Source: DATJHM01 sp035493895
GTDB taxonomy: Bacteria > Chloroflexota > Ktedonobacteria > Ktedonobacterales > Ktedonobacteraceae
Reading direction: 5' to 3'
Assembly: GCA_035493895.1 (NCBI GenBank)
Contig: DATJHM010000232.1
Coordinates: 1-55,964, forward strand
DNA length: 55,964 bases
Positions 34,731-44,140 of the stretch are shown here, one piece after another. Below the pieces are notes generated by a model, which was not told the DNA's origin, did no database searches, and saw only the letters and a list, made by a program, of their open reading frames with translations. The position numbers and the translations under genes were made by a program. Each line of letters begins with the position of its first letter. Positions within the stretch are counted from its first letter, which is position 1.

Positions 34731-34763
34731 AGGAAGGGCCAGGATGATAGGCTGGTCCTTCCT
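34731..34763 (-). terminator. Hairpin downstream of the DUF929 gene
   Basis: Twelve base pairs (one G-U) between AGGAAGGACCAG and CTGGCCCTTCCT on the minus strand, about 35 bases after the DUF929 stop codon. No U-tract. Confidence 0.4.
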
Positions 34764-34799
34764 GCAATCTGCGGGCAAATATGCGTCAATGATGCGAAG

Positions 34800-35792
34800 T
34801 TACTCCCGTTTGGGGGCGATCATGTCTGGCAAAGTGCCCGCCGAAGCGAATTGTGGCGTAGAGGCGCTGGCCTGCGCAGGCTTAGGGAGAGCAGTCTGGA
34901 TCGACTGAATGGTGCTATCATTACACACATTGCCTGGCTGATTGTTAGTAGCCTGGCAGATAGCCGCAGTCAGATCGTTGGCAGCTCCGAGCATGCCTCT
35001 GGCGACATCCGAAGTCGAATCGGTGATCTTACTATTAATCTGATCATACGAAAGGCCGCTCAGCACCTGAGGATCATAGAAAGCGCCATTTGAGACCTGC
35101 TTATTGCCAATCAGGATGAACGGGATGGTCCCTTTCGCTTGAGCCGTAGTGTAGGGAGGCGCATCGTAGGTATTCATCAAGGCAGTCTGCGCTGCGGTAG
35201 GCGTATCCAGCGTATTGCCCTGATTATCGGTCGTCTCTACAGCAGAGAAATCAACGTAGTTGCTGGTATAGGTCACCTTATGAAAAGTAAACGTGGGAAT
35301 ACTGTCCTCCGAAGAAGTGAGCGGACTGATTGGGCCGAAAGTACCAAAGCGGCCAAGAGCCGTGATAACCGCCCAGCGTTGTGCTGCACAATACGGACAA
35401 TAGTCGGCCCCCACATAGAGGAATTGCGGTTTGCCGCCGGACCCCTGCGGAATATTCGCATTAGCAGGGATAGCTTTAAACGTGCTCTGCGCACTGCCAG
35501 CCCCCACCGAGTCCAATACGCTGGGATTGATGTGCTCAATCGTATTGAGAGCCGCCGTACTGGAACCGCCAGTTGGCCTATTAGAGAGCCAGAGAAAAGC
35601 GCCAATCACCAGAGCACACATCACCAGAATGCCAATTACCAGAGGCCAGGGATTATTCGTTTTCTTTCGCAGTCGTCTTTTCCGTTCCCCGGCAGGAGAA
35701 ACCTTCTCAGTATTTAAACGCTCCTGGCGTTCCTGGCGGACCTGCGTCCGCCGTTGAGCAGCAGATCCTGAGCGTTGTTTCGTTTTTGCCAT
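34800..35792 (-). CDS. DUF929-family membrane-anchored thioredoxin-like protein
   Basis: 330 residues. A very basic cytoplasmic N-terminus (RRTQVRQERQERL, RKRRLRKKTNN) precedes one membrane helix at about 50-70 (LVIGILVMCALVIGAFLWL). The external domain carries a CxxC redox site in YVGADYCPYCAAQRWAVI, the hallmark of DUF929/thioredoxin-like proteins, and a later PFILIGNK segment that matches the cis-Pro region. It may act in disulfide formation outside the cell. The start follows AGAAGGGAATGTG; a longer in-frame start was rejected. No DsbB/VKOR partner is adjacent. Confidence 0.82.
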   Translation of the reverse strand: MAKTKQRSGSAAQRRTQVRQERQERLNTEKVSPAGERKRRLRKKTNNPWPLVIGILVMCALVIGAFLWLSNRPTGGSSTAALNTIEHINPSVLDSVGAGSAQSTFKAIPANANIPQGSGGKPQFLYVGADYCPYCAAQRWAVITALGRFGTFGPISPLTSSEDSIPTFTFHKVTYTSNYVDFSAVETTDNQGNTLDTPTAAQTALMNTYDAPPYTTAQAKGTIPFILIGNKQVSNGAFYDPQVLSGLSYDQINSKITDSTSDVARGMLGAANDLTAAICQATNNQPGNVCNDSTIQSIQTALPKPAQASASTPQFASAGTLPDMIAPKRE

Positions 35793-36092
35793 CACATTCC
35801 CTTCTCTATTCCATATAACACATGTAACGCATACTTGCCCCACCTATTTTTAGCGTCAGGGCTTCAACCTGTAGTATATCATAGCAGTTGCTGATGTCCG
35901 TTCCATACAGACAAACGTAAAAAAGCCTGGATCTGTTTCAGTCTGTATATTTTCTCAACGCCACCAGTTTCCTGTCAATATATACGTAGCGAGCCTCAAG
36001 CGGGTTCAATGTGAGCGTATGCGGGTTGACGCTCTAGCTAGCTTCAGCTTAGAATACTAACAGGCTAATTTATGAATACAAAGGAGCTATCT

Positions 36093-36485
36093 GTGAAAAA
36101 GCCACGCTTACAACACGTTTCTTGCGCCGTAGCACCAGGAGCCCAGGAACAGGTAAGAGCATTCTATGGAGGAGTGCTTGGCCTGGAGGAGAAACCGTGC
36201 CCCAGTACCCTGGCAGAACGAGGTCTGGTCTGGTTTTATGCGGGTGATTACGATATGGAACTCCATTTCGTCCCCAACACGCTTGAGCGTAATCCAGCAT
36301 CCGTCCATCATTTCTGTTTGGAGGTTGAACAAGTTGAGAGCTATCGCCGCCGTGTCAGCGAAGCAGGATACGCCATCACAGAGGACACCACTATTCCAGG
36401 CAGGCCGCGCTTTTTCTGCCGCGACCCGTTCAACAATCTGGTAGAAATTACCACGATTGAGAGTAATTATTTAGACGCGCAATAG
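36093..36485 (+). CDS. VOC-family (glyoxalase/dioxygenase-like) protein
   Basis: 130 residues forming one VOC unit made of two beta-alpha-beta-beta-beta modules: QHVSCAVAPGAQEQVRAFYG, then ELHFVPNTLERNPASVHHFC, and the closing DPFNNLVEITTIES with a likely metal-binding Glu. His-8 and the closing Glu are the probable metal ligands. Substrate unknown. I chose GTG at 36093, which has AAGGAGCTATCT before it; the in-frame ATG at 36072 has no ribosome binding site. Single-gene unit. Confidence 0.8.
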   Translation: MKKPRLQHVSCAVAPGAQEQVRAFYGGVLGLEEKPCPSTLAERGLVWFYAGDYDMELHFVPNTLERNPASVHHFCLEVEQVESYRRRVSEAGYAITEDTTIPGRPRFFCRDPFNNLVEITTIESNYLDAQ

Positions 36486-36601
36486 CCCTGCGCATATCTT
36501 AGCCGGAATTGGCTAATCGCTTCCGTTCTCTACGGGAGTTTTAGCCAATTCTGTGATACCTGCTAAAAAAGTTAGAAACAAACAATCAAAAAAATTCGTG
36601 C

Positions 36602-36630
36602 TTGACATTGTGCCAACAATAGAGTACAAT
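36602..36630 (+). promoter_or_regulatory. Strong promoter of tRNA-Glu (and possibly moeA)
   Basis: Consensus TTGACA (36602-36607) and TACAAT (36625-36630) with a 17-base spacer, 33 bases before the tRNA. Confidence 0.8.
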
Positions 36631-36663
36631 CCTAGACGTTGACACATCAATGGTGTCGGACAC

Positions 36664-36737
36664 GCCTCGTTCGTCTAGCGGCCTAGGACATCGCCCTTTC
36701 AAGGCGGGGATCACGGGTTCGAATCCCGTACGAGGTA
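36664..36737 (+). tRNA. tRNA-Glu (anticodon TTC)
   Basis: Acceptor GCCTCGT with ACGAGGT, anticodon loop CTTTCAA on the stem CGCC/GGCG, and T arm CGGGTTCGAATCCCG. CCA is not encoded. The gene lies just upstream of moeA. Confidence 0.93.
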
Positions 36738-36895
36738 TTGTATTTGGATCAAGATGCCTGGTGGCGCTCGTAGTGTATCTGTCATTTCTGGCAATTTCGT
36801 TGGTAGAGAGACCAGATGTGCAGGTTAGCGGCGTACCAGGTTTTTTTTATTTCTGTTCGTTGAGCCACCTTCAAAGGCGAAAGGAGGGTACCGGC

Positions 36896-38116
36896 ATGAT
36901 AAGCGTCGAGGAAGCCCTTGAGCACATCCTCTCCACCATTAGCCCCCTCAATCCAACGGTTGTGCCGCTCTCTGAGGCAGCCGGACTCGTTCTGGCCGAA
37001 GATATCGTCGCGCAAGAAGCGATTCCGCCCTTTGCAAACTCAGCCATGGACGGCTTTGCGTTGCTCAGTCAGGATAGCAAAGCACGCAATGGGGAGCCAC
37101 CGCGTCTGCGCGTCACGGGCAGCATTGCGGCAGGATACGTCTCTGAGCAGGCAGTTGAAGCCGGGACAGCCATGCGCATTATGACGGGGGCTCCGGTTCC
37201 GCCTGGTGCGGATTGTGTGATCCAGGTGGAATTGACGCGCACCGAAGGTCCGGAGAGTTCGTGGGTAGAGATCCTCCAGGAGATTACGCCGGGCAATAAT
37301 ATTCGCCCCGCCGGAGAGGATATTCAGCCGGGCCAGACGGTGCTGGAACGTGGCACGATCATTGGTTCGAGCGAGATCGGCATTCTGGCGACGTTGGGCC
37401 GGGCAATGGTCCCGGTGATACGCCGGGCGCGGGTCGCGATCGTGGGCACAGGTGATGAAGTGATAGATGTCGACGAGCCGTTGCGCCCGGGCAAGATTCG
37501 CAATAGCAATAGCTACCTCCTCGAAGCTGCGGTACGAGAGGCAGGGGCTGAGCCGCATCGCCTGGGAGTGGCGCGAGACACCGTGGAAAGTCTGCGCGAA
37601 AAATTCCAGGAAGCGATCCAATACGACCTGATTCTGACCTCAGGAGGCGTCTCTGTAGGGGATTTTGATCTGGTCAAGAATATCCTGCAAGAGCAGGGAC
37701 AGATACAGTTCTGGCGCATTAATATGCGTCCTGGCAAGCCGGTTGCCTTTGGGTACATCGGACACGTACCGTTGCTTGGACTGCCGGGAAACCCTGTCTC
37801 AACCGCCGTCACATTTACGCTTTTCGGCAGACCACTGCTGCGCAAATTGCAGGGGCATACGCGCCTCAGCAAACCGCAGGTCCCGGTCATCGTTGAAGAT
37901 GGCGTCCAGGAGAAGGCGATGCGCAGGCATTACGTGCGCGCCCATGTGAGCTGGCGCGATGGGCACTTTGTTGCGCACACAACCGGCAACCAGGGCTCGC
38001 ATATCATGACCTCGCTGATCGATGCCAATGCCTTGCTCGTCATCCCCGAGGGAGGCGTCACCGTGCCAGCCGGAGGGACGACACAGGCGATCATGCTCAA
38101 CTGGCCCGAAGTGTAG
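36896..38116 (+). CDS. moeA: Molybdopterin molybdenumtransferase MoeA
   Basis: 406 residues. It inserts molybdate into adenylylated molybdopterin to make molybdenum cofactor in the cytoplasm. The N-terminal domains I and II include PPFANSAMDGFAL and MRIMTGAPVPPGADCV. The MogA-like domain III has IVGTGDEVIDV and LTSGGVSVGDFDLV, and the C-terminal beta domain IV follows PLLGLPGNPVSTAVTF. The start at 36896 has AAAGGAGGG before it, so the longer frame that runs back through the tRNA was rejected. No other cofactor genes or molybdate transporter are adjacent in the window. Confidence 0.95.
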   Translation: MISVEEALEHILSTISPLNPTVVPLSEAAGLVLAEDIVAQEAIPPFANSAMDGFALLSQDSKARNGEPPRLRVTGSIAAGYVSEQAVEAGTAMRIMTGAPVPPGADCVIQVELTRTEGPESSWVEILQEITPGNNIRPAGEDIQPGQTVLERGTIIGSSEIGILATLGRAMVPVIRRARVAIVGTGDEVIDVDEPLRPGKIRNSNSYLLEAAVREAGAEPHRLGVARDTVESLREKFQEAIQYDLILTSGGVSVGDFDLVKNILQEQGQIQFWRINMRPGKPVAFGYIGHVPLLGLPGNPVSTAVTFTLFGRPLLRKLQGHTRLSKPQVPVIVEDGVQEKAMRRHYVRAHVSWRDGHFVAHTTGNQGSHIMTSLIDANALLVIPEGGVTVPAGGTTQAIMLNWPEV

Positions 38117-38155
38117 AGGCGCGGCTTGTCTGTGCCCATCGGCATGGAAGAGCGT

Positions 38156-39184
38156 TTATGGGTGCATGAGACGGTAGCGCAATTGATCGCGGGACATGTG
38201 CAAGAGAGTAGCGGCCTGCACCTGATTGCCATTGCAGCGTTCCAGCGCCTCCTGGATAAACGTATGCTCAATCCCCTTCAAAAAGGTCGTGAGGTCGATA
38301 CCATCATGTGGGAGGTGCATCTGCTCGCTTAGCTCTTGCAGGCGTTGATTCGCAGAGGTCACCGCGAGGCAGAGGGTATCGGGCAAGTCCTGAGGCTGAA
38401 TTTCGCGACTGCGGCTTAATATCATGCCGTGCTGAATAGCGCTACGTAGCTCGCGGATATTGCCGGGCCAATGATGGCGATAGAACATCTCCAGCGCTTC
38501 TTTGCTTATCCGATGAGGCTCACTTCCCTCTTTAGCATACATGCGCAAGAAATGATCTACCAGCAATTCAAGATCTTCCATACGCTCACGCAAAGGGGGC
38601 AAAGAAATCGTGATGACATTCAAGCGGTAAAAGAGATCTCCACGAAAAGCATGATGCTCGACCGCAGTTTTCAGATCGACATTGGTGGCCGAGATCACAC
38701 GCAGATCGACGTGGATCTCACGCGTGCTGCCAACGCGGCGAAAACTGAAAGACTCGAGAAAACGCAGCAACTTCGCCTGCAAAACCAGCGGCATCGCACC
38801 GATCTCGTCAAGAAAGAGCGTACCACCATCTGCGCGCAGGAAATGACCTTCACGCGAACATTTTGCATCCGTATAGGCCCCCGCCTCTACGCCGAAAAGT
38901 TCAGTCTCCAGCAACATTTCTGGAATAGCAGCACAATTGATGTCGACAAACTGATACGCAGCACGTCTACTCAATTCGTGAATAGCACGCGCCACCACGT
39001 CTTTTCCTGTGCCGCTCTCTCCCTGCAAAAGCACGGTGGTGGTGGGATATAACGCGACCTGACGTATCATAGTAGCAACGTCGCGTATAGCCTGGCTCTG
39101 GCCGATTAGCATGCCCGCCAGCAGATTGTCGCTCTCTAAAATCCCTGGAGGTTTACGTAAAAATGATGTTCCTCTCCCCCTCAC
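38156..39184 (-). CDS. Sigma-54-interaction-type AAA+ transcriptional regulator without sensor domain
   Basis: 342 residues. The AAA+ core has Walker A GESGTGKDVVARAI and Walker B GGTLFLDEIGAMP, the arginine-finger region FRGDLFYRLNVITISLPPLR, and a C-terminal Fis-type helix-turn-helix (NQVQAATLLHMSRDQLRYRL). The loop that touches sigma-54 is altered: GAYTDA instead of GAFTGA. No receiver, GAF or PAS domain precedes the core, only about 25 residues. The start is GTG after AGAGAGGTACGT. Without a clear sigma-54 contact it may be a sigma-70 regulator of TyrR type or an unusual enhancer protein. Confidence 0.83.
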   Translation of the reverse strand: MRGRGTSFLRKPPGILESDNLLAGMLIGQSQAIRDVATMIRQVALYPTTTVLLQGESGTGKDVVARAIHELSRRAAYQFVDINCAAIPEMLLETELFGVEAGAYTDAKCSREGHFLRADGGTLFLDEIGAMPLVLQAKLLRFLESFSFRRVGSTREIHVDLRVISATNVDLKTAVEHHAFRGDLFYRLNVITISLPPLRERMEDLELLVDHFLRMYAKEGSEPHRISKEALEMFYRHHWPGNIRELRSAIQHGMILSRSREIQPQDLPDTLCLAVTSANQRLQELSEQMHLPHDGIDLTTFLKGIEHTFIQEALERCNGNQVQAATLLHMSRDQLRYRLMHP

Positions 39185-39264
39185 ACGTACCTCTCTTCTC
39201 TAGTCATCCCATATTGATACAGGTGGACCCATAGAGCATGCAATGAAAGAAACGCGATTTCTTT

Positions 39265-39390
39265 GTAGCGGCGGGGTTTATCTCCGCCTGGGTCGGCAAC
39301 CATCCAGATTCGCCCCACAAGACCGTCTTTAGCCAATGCTGGCGGAGATACCACCCTACCAACATTGGCGGAGATAAACCCCGCCGCTAC
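39265..39390. repeat. Palindromic repeat with perfect 24-bp ends
   Basis: GTAGCGGCGGGGTTTATC and six further bases (39265-39288) are exactly inverted at 39367-39390. A second, inner motif (GGCGGAGATA) occurs three times. It lies between two minus-strand genes and has no coding capacity. Confidence 0.8.
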
Positions 39391-39455
39391 ATGTCTACGG
39401 GGTTGGATTGAGCGCCAATAATATCACCTGGGGTGACGTATAATGCAAATACCTA

Positions 39456-40982
39456 CTAACTTCTTCCAACTGGAGCATACATATTAGGATACGCGCCAAG
39501 TGGACCGCTGGTTTGCGCTGGTTGCATAGACTGCGGCGGAACTGCCCGACTCCGGCCGGAAGTAAAGCCTGTACCATTGCCCCGCTGTGATTTCACCTCG
39601 AAACCAGTATTGCTGAACCCTGCAACGTCTGGTGCGGGCGTCGTCGGAGGCCAGGAAGGTACCGGCATGGAAGCATAGCCCGGAGTGATATAGCCATTAC
39701 TCAAGCCTGAAGTCATCGTATCGCGCATGCGAGAGGAAGGCTCTTGCACAGGCGCGCCATCAGGCATACAAAGCTGGATCAGACCCTCCGCAATTAATTC
39801 TCCGACCACCTGACACACTTGCGTTGGCTGCGTCCCAAGATTCATACAGATCCGCTGCAACGAAGTTTGTCCATCCACCTGTGCAAATATCATCCACTGC
39901 TCAGGTGTAACCTGTACGGATGGATTCTGCATCAACGCAGGAGAAAAGTCAACTGGTAGCAACAACATTTCAGGACGCATGAATGAAATATCAATGCGCT
40001 TTGGCGCAAAGGGAGCGGTCACAGGCTCTGGCTGGCGACGTCCTGAATTGGAACCAAAGGCATTGCCGCCACTATTACTATCATCGTCTAAAAACGACAC
40101 AAAAGCGCTATCATCATCACCGCCAAAGAACGAGCCGCCATTATTGCTCGCGGCAGGAGGTTGCTCGAAGACCGAAACGTAGGAATTCCCTAAATTGCCC
40201 GTCGAAGGAGGTGCAGCGGCCGCCTCTGAAAAATGAGCATTGTTCATGGGCGCGGCAGCAGTTGGAGGAGGAACAACCTGACGTGGCTTAGCAGGATGTG
40301 CAGGCGGAGTTGGCAAAGGAGCGCTGGCTTCCAGACCAAACTGCAATGGGCTCGTCAACGTAGGAACATTAGGAATCTCGGAGGCTCTGGTGAGACGAGG
40401 CTGAAGGGGTCCGGAATTTGATAGCTGATCGGTATGCACCGGATAAGCAGGACTTGCGGGCGTCGGTACAAATGTTTCCATCGACGGCGGAGTTGGTGTT
40501 GGTGCTGCCGTCAAAGATGGCAGGAGAGTAGATACGGCAACAGCGACAAGCAGACGATCGGCGGGCGGAGCAACGTTTTCTTCAAAATAGATCTCGCCAT
40601 TCCCCCAGAAGAGCAAGGCCTGAAATACTTCGAACGCCTTCTTCATCGCCCAATTGCGCAATTGTTCCTGACTGATGTGTTTCCGATCGATCAGCGTCAG
40701 GGCCAGTTGCATCTCACCAGGTTCGCCTCCCCCAATAGCAAGCAAGGTTTCCTGTAAAGCACGAGGAGAAATAAATCCTTCTTGCAGAAGCCGGATTCCC
40801 AATGTCGCATTAGAACGTACCGGGCCAATGCACATCAGACATCCATCGCGAAAATAAAGCTCTACCCATTGCGCATCCTGTTTCACAATCAGGAGCCCGC
40901 TTTTCGAATAGCTCTCCAGGCGTTGCAAAAGGTTTACGAGACCAATCTGTTCCAACGTTCCTATGAGTGACACAGTAATCAC
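39456..40982 (-). CDS. DUF4388 (PATAN) protein with long Pro/Ser-rich linker
   Basis: About 508 residues. The N-terminal DUF4388 domain (LIGTLEQIGLVNLLQRLES, then GLLIVKQDAQWVELYFRDG) is followed by a helical segment. A low-complexity linker of about 200 residues rich in Pro, Thr, Ser and Asn includes GGDDDSAFVSFLDDDSNSGG. The C-terminal winged-helix-like region begins around VTPEQWMIFAQVDGQTSLQR. DUF4388 proteins are tied to signalling and gliding or adventurous-motility systems in other phyla; the role here is unknown. The start is uncertain: GTG at 40982 or nine bases downstream, both with weak ribosome binding sites. Confidence 0.72.
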   Translation of the reverse strand: MITVSLIGTLEQIGLVNLLQRLESYSKSGLLIVKQDAQWVELYFRDGCLMCIGPVRSNATLGIRLLQEGFISPRALQETLLAIGGGEPGEMQLALTLIDRKHISQEQLRNWAMKKAFEVFQALLFWGNGEIYFEENVAPPADRLLVAVAVSTLLPSLTAAPTPTPPSMETFVPTPASPAYPVHTDQLSNSGPLQPRLTRASEIPNVPTLTSPLQFGLEASAPLPTPPAHPAKPRQVVPPPTAAAPMNNAHFSEAAAAPPSTGNLGNSYVSVFEQPPAASNNGGSFFGGDDDSAFVSFLDDDSNSGGNAFGSNSGRRQPEPVTAPFAPKRIDISFMRPEMLLLPVDFSPALMQNPSVQVTPEQWMIFAQVDGQTSLQRICMNLGTQPTQVCQVVGELIAEGLIQLCMPDGAPVQEPSSRMRDTMTSGLSNGYITPGYASMPVPSWPPTTPAPDVAGFSNTGFEVKSQRGNGTGFTSGRSRAVPPQSMQPAQTSGPLGAYPNMYAPVGRS

Positions 40983-41238
40983 CGTCCGTCTTAAAACGGC
41001 TCTTTTCCAGGCGATAGAGCTGCTATCCCCCACAGTCTCTACACCTATGCAAAGAGTCCACAACAAGTTTTTTGCAATCTGCTGTTGCTATGCATAGCGA
41101 GCCTTCCCATCAAGGCAGCACAAAGTTGACGGTCATTGTCAACGAAGATGGTAGAGGCAAAAATCATGTCCAGGGCATCATCAAGAGGATGGATATAGAA
41201 AATAACGATGCACAAGGAAGTCCCCACCACCTTGGCAA

Positions 41239-41322
41239 CGGAGGGAAAGGGATTCGAACCCCTGGGGCTGTTAACCCAGCTGTTTTCAAGACAGCCGCAA
41301 TAGACCACTCTGCCATCCCTCC
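41239..41322 (-). tRNA. tRNA-Ser (anticodon TGA)
   Basis: Class II cloverleaf with acceptor GGAGGGA/TTCCCTCC region, anticodon stem GCTGT/ACAGC with loop CTTGAAA, a long variable arm (GGGTTAACAGCCC) and T arm CAGGGGTTCGAATCCC. Discriminator G, as usual for Ser. It lies 134 bases downstream of serS on the same strand. Confidence 0.93.
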
Positions 41323-41456
41323 GCAGGTAATATACCATATCCAACAAGGCTTGAAAAGGGGGGAGAGCCTTGATTATGAAATTGCTACCGCTTTTGCGCT
41401 TACCCGATTTGTAACCTTGGGCTTAAACTGGCTCTGGGAGCCACTTCATCTCCTAT

Positions 41457-42725
41457 TTATGCCTGTGTAATCTGTGCAATTTCCATGTAGGGGCGTAGTA
41501 CTTTTGGCACAATGATTGTGCCATCTGCTTGTTGATAAGTTTCTAATATCGCCGCCATCGTTCTGCCAATCGCTAAACCTGAGCCATTCAGGCTGTGCAC
41601 ATACTCGGGTCGCACGCTGCTATGCGAGCGATAACGGATGTTTGCGCGGCGCGCCTGGAACGTTTCGCAGTTACTCACGGAAGAGACTTCTATGTAGCGC
41701 TGCTGTCCTGGCATCCACACTTCGAGGTCATACGTTTTGGCGGCACTGAATGGGAGCTCGGGTGCTCTCAGCTCGAGGACGCGATAGGGCAATTCCAGTT
41801 GTTGCAGAATAAATTCAGCATGCCTGAGCATCTGCTCCAGAACATCATACGAGTGCTGCGGTTGCGTGAGCTGAAAAAGCTCGACTTTGTTGAATTGATG
41901 CAAGCGCAACAAACCTCTTGTCTGATGAGAAGCTGAACCGACCTCCCGTCTATAAGCGGTTGTCCAGGCCACGTACTTCACGGGCAGACTGTCAGCGGGC
42001 AGGATGCTCTCGCTATGCAATCCCACCAGGGGCACTTCGGCAGTGGGATTGAGATAGAGCTCCTCCTCGGTGCATGCGTAGGCCTGATTCTCAAACTTCG
42101 GCAGTTGTCCTGCTCCCTGCATAGTAGCGCGAGAGACCAGCTGCGGAGGCATGATTTCCGTATAGCCATGCCTGCTTGTGTGGATATTGAGCATATATGA
42201 GATCAAAGCCCGTTCCAGGCGCGCACCGGCTCCCCGCAACGTGATAAAGCGACTGCTCGCGATCCTGGTCGCGCTCTCGCTGTCCAGAATGCCCAGACGC
42301 TTGCCCAGATCCCAGTGTTCCTGCGGGACAAAGTGATACGTGATCGGCTCACCCCAGCGCCACAACTCGTCCTCATCGTCCTTACGCACACCATCGCGTA
42401 CACTCTGGTGGGGAAGATTTGGCAGTTGTAAGAGCAAGGGCTGGAGCCGGGCCTCGAGATCGACAACACGCAATTCCAGCGGTCGGAGATCCTTTCCGAT
42501 GGCCTTGATCTGTGCATTCAGCTCTGGTCGCTTCTCAGCCGAGACTTTACGCACGCTATCTTTCAGTTTTTTCAAGGCAGCATACAGCCCATCGCAACGC
42601 GCCACGAGCGCTTTCCGCTGCTCTACAAGTAATAAAATGTCATCGATGCTGCGCGCATCCTGCCGTCGTCGCAGCGCCTCACGCACGATCTGTGGATGCT
42701 GACAGATAAAATCCAGATTTAACAT
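41457..42725 (-). CDS. serS: Seryl-tRNA synthetase
   Basis: 422-residue class II synthetase. The N-terminal coiled-coil arm (about residues 28-105) grips the tRNA-Ser variable arm. The catalytic core has motif 2 AYRREVGSASHQTRGLLR and FNKVELFQL, and motif 3 NGSGLAIGRTMAAILETY. The ATG at 42725 (MLNLDFICQHPQIVREAL) is the standard family start; the in-frame GTG five codons upstream is possible. No T-box leader is visible in the 180-base gap to the divergent gene upstream. tRNA-Ser(UGA) lies directly downstream on the same strand. Confidence 0.96.
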   Translation of the reverse strand: MLNLDFICQHPQIVREALRRRQDARSIDDILLLVEQRKALVARCDGLYAALKKLKDSVRKVSAEKRPELNAQIKAIGKDLRPLELRVVDLEARLQPLLLQLPNLPHQSVRDGVRKDDEDELWRWGEPITYHFVPQEHWDLGKRLGILDSESATRIASSRFITLRGAGARLERALISYMLNIHTSRHGYTEIMPPQLVSRATMQGAGQLPKFENQAYACTEEELYLNPTAEVPLVGLHSESILPADSLPVKYVAWTTAYRREVGSASHQTRGLLRLHQFNKVELFQLTQPQHSYDVLEQMLRHAEFILQQLELPYRVLELRAPELPFSAAKTYDLEVWMPGQQRYIEVSSVSNCETFQARRANIRYRSHSSVRPEYVHSLNGSGLAIGRTMAAILETYQQADGTIIVPKVLRPYMEIAQITQA

Positions 42726-42905
42726 GGCACACTCAGTCACAATAGAGAATGTCGACTACAATCAAATAGCTACACTATCCGCAGCTCAGGGTGTTTGCAA
42801 TCTCAACGAACACACCATACAATGATATTGACGTTTTTCAAGACAATACTACAAATACTACTGTTTCACGCGACCTCTTCAAAAAGATAAGGATTTTGTA
42901 CAGGC

Positions 42906-43748
42906 ATGAGCCAGATTCCTCCCCTTCTCTGTTCTACAGGAGCATTTAACCGCTATCCAGATTACACCTTCTATCGCGACGTGCTAGAATATGGGCCTCA
43001 ACTTGCGGTAGACGGCTTTGAGCTGATGTTCTACACATCCTGGTATCCCGAAGTTGCACATATTGTCAGCGACCTTCGACGCTCGGGACTCTCCTTTCCT
43101 GCTATTCATGCAGAAAAAGGGATTGGTATGGGTCTCGGCAGAGCTGATCGCGCCGAACGCGAGAAGGCATTACACGATCTCGAGATCAATTGCCAGCTGG
43201 CCCACGGCGTCGGAGCGCGCTTGCTCATTCTGCATCTCTGGGGCTGGCCGGAGCTCGATGACCATCTTGAATATAACCTGGAGCTGCTCAATCAATGTAT
43301 GGATGCGGCGGCCAGTTATGATCTAGAAATAGCCATTGAGACCATCCCCTGCCGCGTCTCCAAGCCAATTGAGAATGTACGCACGGCGGTCGAACGCGAT
43401 AACCGAAGTCAGGTTGCGCTTGATACTGAATTTCTCGCACATCATCAGCAAATTACAGAAGCATTTGAGACACCCTGGCTCTGGCACAAACAACGTGTAC
43501 GGCATATCCACATTAAGGACTACAACGGGCTGGGTCTTTCGGTCGATGGGAGACGTCGCTATTTGCATCCGGGTGAGGGCGTGATTGATTTTGCGGACTT
43601 CTTTGCCAATCTGCAACAACAGGGTTACCAGGGCAATATCAGCCTGGAATCACCGGTTCTCGATGGAACAGGGCATGTTGATCTCCCCAAACTCAGGAAT
43701 AGCCTCTCGTTTCTGCGCGATCTCCTCACGCAAACCTATGAATCTTGA
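42906..43748 (+). CDS. Sugar phosphate isomerase/epimerase-like TIM-barrel protein
   Basis: 280 residues with the xylose-isomerase-like/AP-endonuclease-2 TIM-barrel pattern: AVDGFELMFYT near the start, LILHLWGW, the acidic metal ligand in EIAIETIPCRV, LDTEFLAHHQ, then RHIHIKDYNG and YLHPGEGVIDFADFF. The final strand ISLESPV supplies another Glu. These residues fit a divalent-metal site, so an isomerase or epimerase is likely, but an endonuclease IV role cannot be excluded. The substrate is unknown. AAGGATTTT lies upstream of the ATG. Confidence 0.82.
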   Translation: MSQIPPLLCSTGAFNRYPDYTFYRDVLEYGPQLAVDGFELMFYTSWYPEVAHIVSDLRRSGLSFPAIHAEKGIGMGLGRADRAEREKALHDLEINCQLAHGVGARLLILHLWGWPELDDHLEYNLELLNQCMDAAASYDLEIAIETIPCRVSKPIENVRTAVERDNRSQVALDTEFLAHHQQITEAFETPWLWHKQRVRHIHIKDYNGLGLSVDGRRRYLHPGEGVIDFADFFANLQQQGYQGNISLESPVLDGTGHVDLPKLRNSLSFLRDLLTQTYES

Positions 43749-44140
43749 CATGGCTGACCTTTTATGGTACCGTTTTAAGCATGTTAGAGACATCTCAGGG
43801 CCGCGCTGAACAACGCTCGATTGCTCATTTGCAGGCCGCACGCTACCCCTACAAACGCATTACACATGTGTTTGCCGCATAAGCCTGGCACATTTGCTTA
43901 TGCGGCGGAAAGTGGTGCCAGAGCTTACACTGACCGCTCTATGCTGATCTTCTCAGGAGCATAGTTTTCGGCCGGTGCTTCTGCTATGTCCTGCTCTCCT
44001 CCCCCTTCACGCGCTCTTCTTCCCATGGACACATAGGCTTTCTTTCCCTGCATACAGGGCCAGGCTCTTTCCTCTTTTCCCTGTTTTTTTGTCCGTGTAT
44101 GCAATTGACCAGTTAAAACTGGCAACGAAGGAAACGAGCA
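43749..44140. other. Gene-free stretch with one strong hairpin
   Basis: Holds a perfect 11-bp hairpin GCCGCATAAGC/GCTTATGCGGC at 43874-43906 that may end the upstream transcript. The minus-strand ORF that overlaps the ABC-F start has no ribosome binding site and was rejected. Confidence 0.5.

Noticed and set aside
42726..42905. T-box leader for serS
   Set aside because: No AGGGTGGNACCGCG segment or terminator pair was found; the same holds upstream of aspS.
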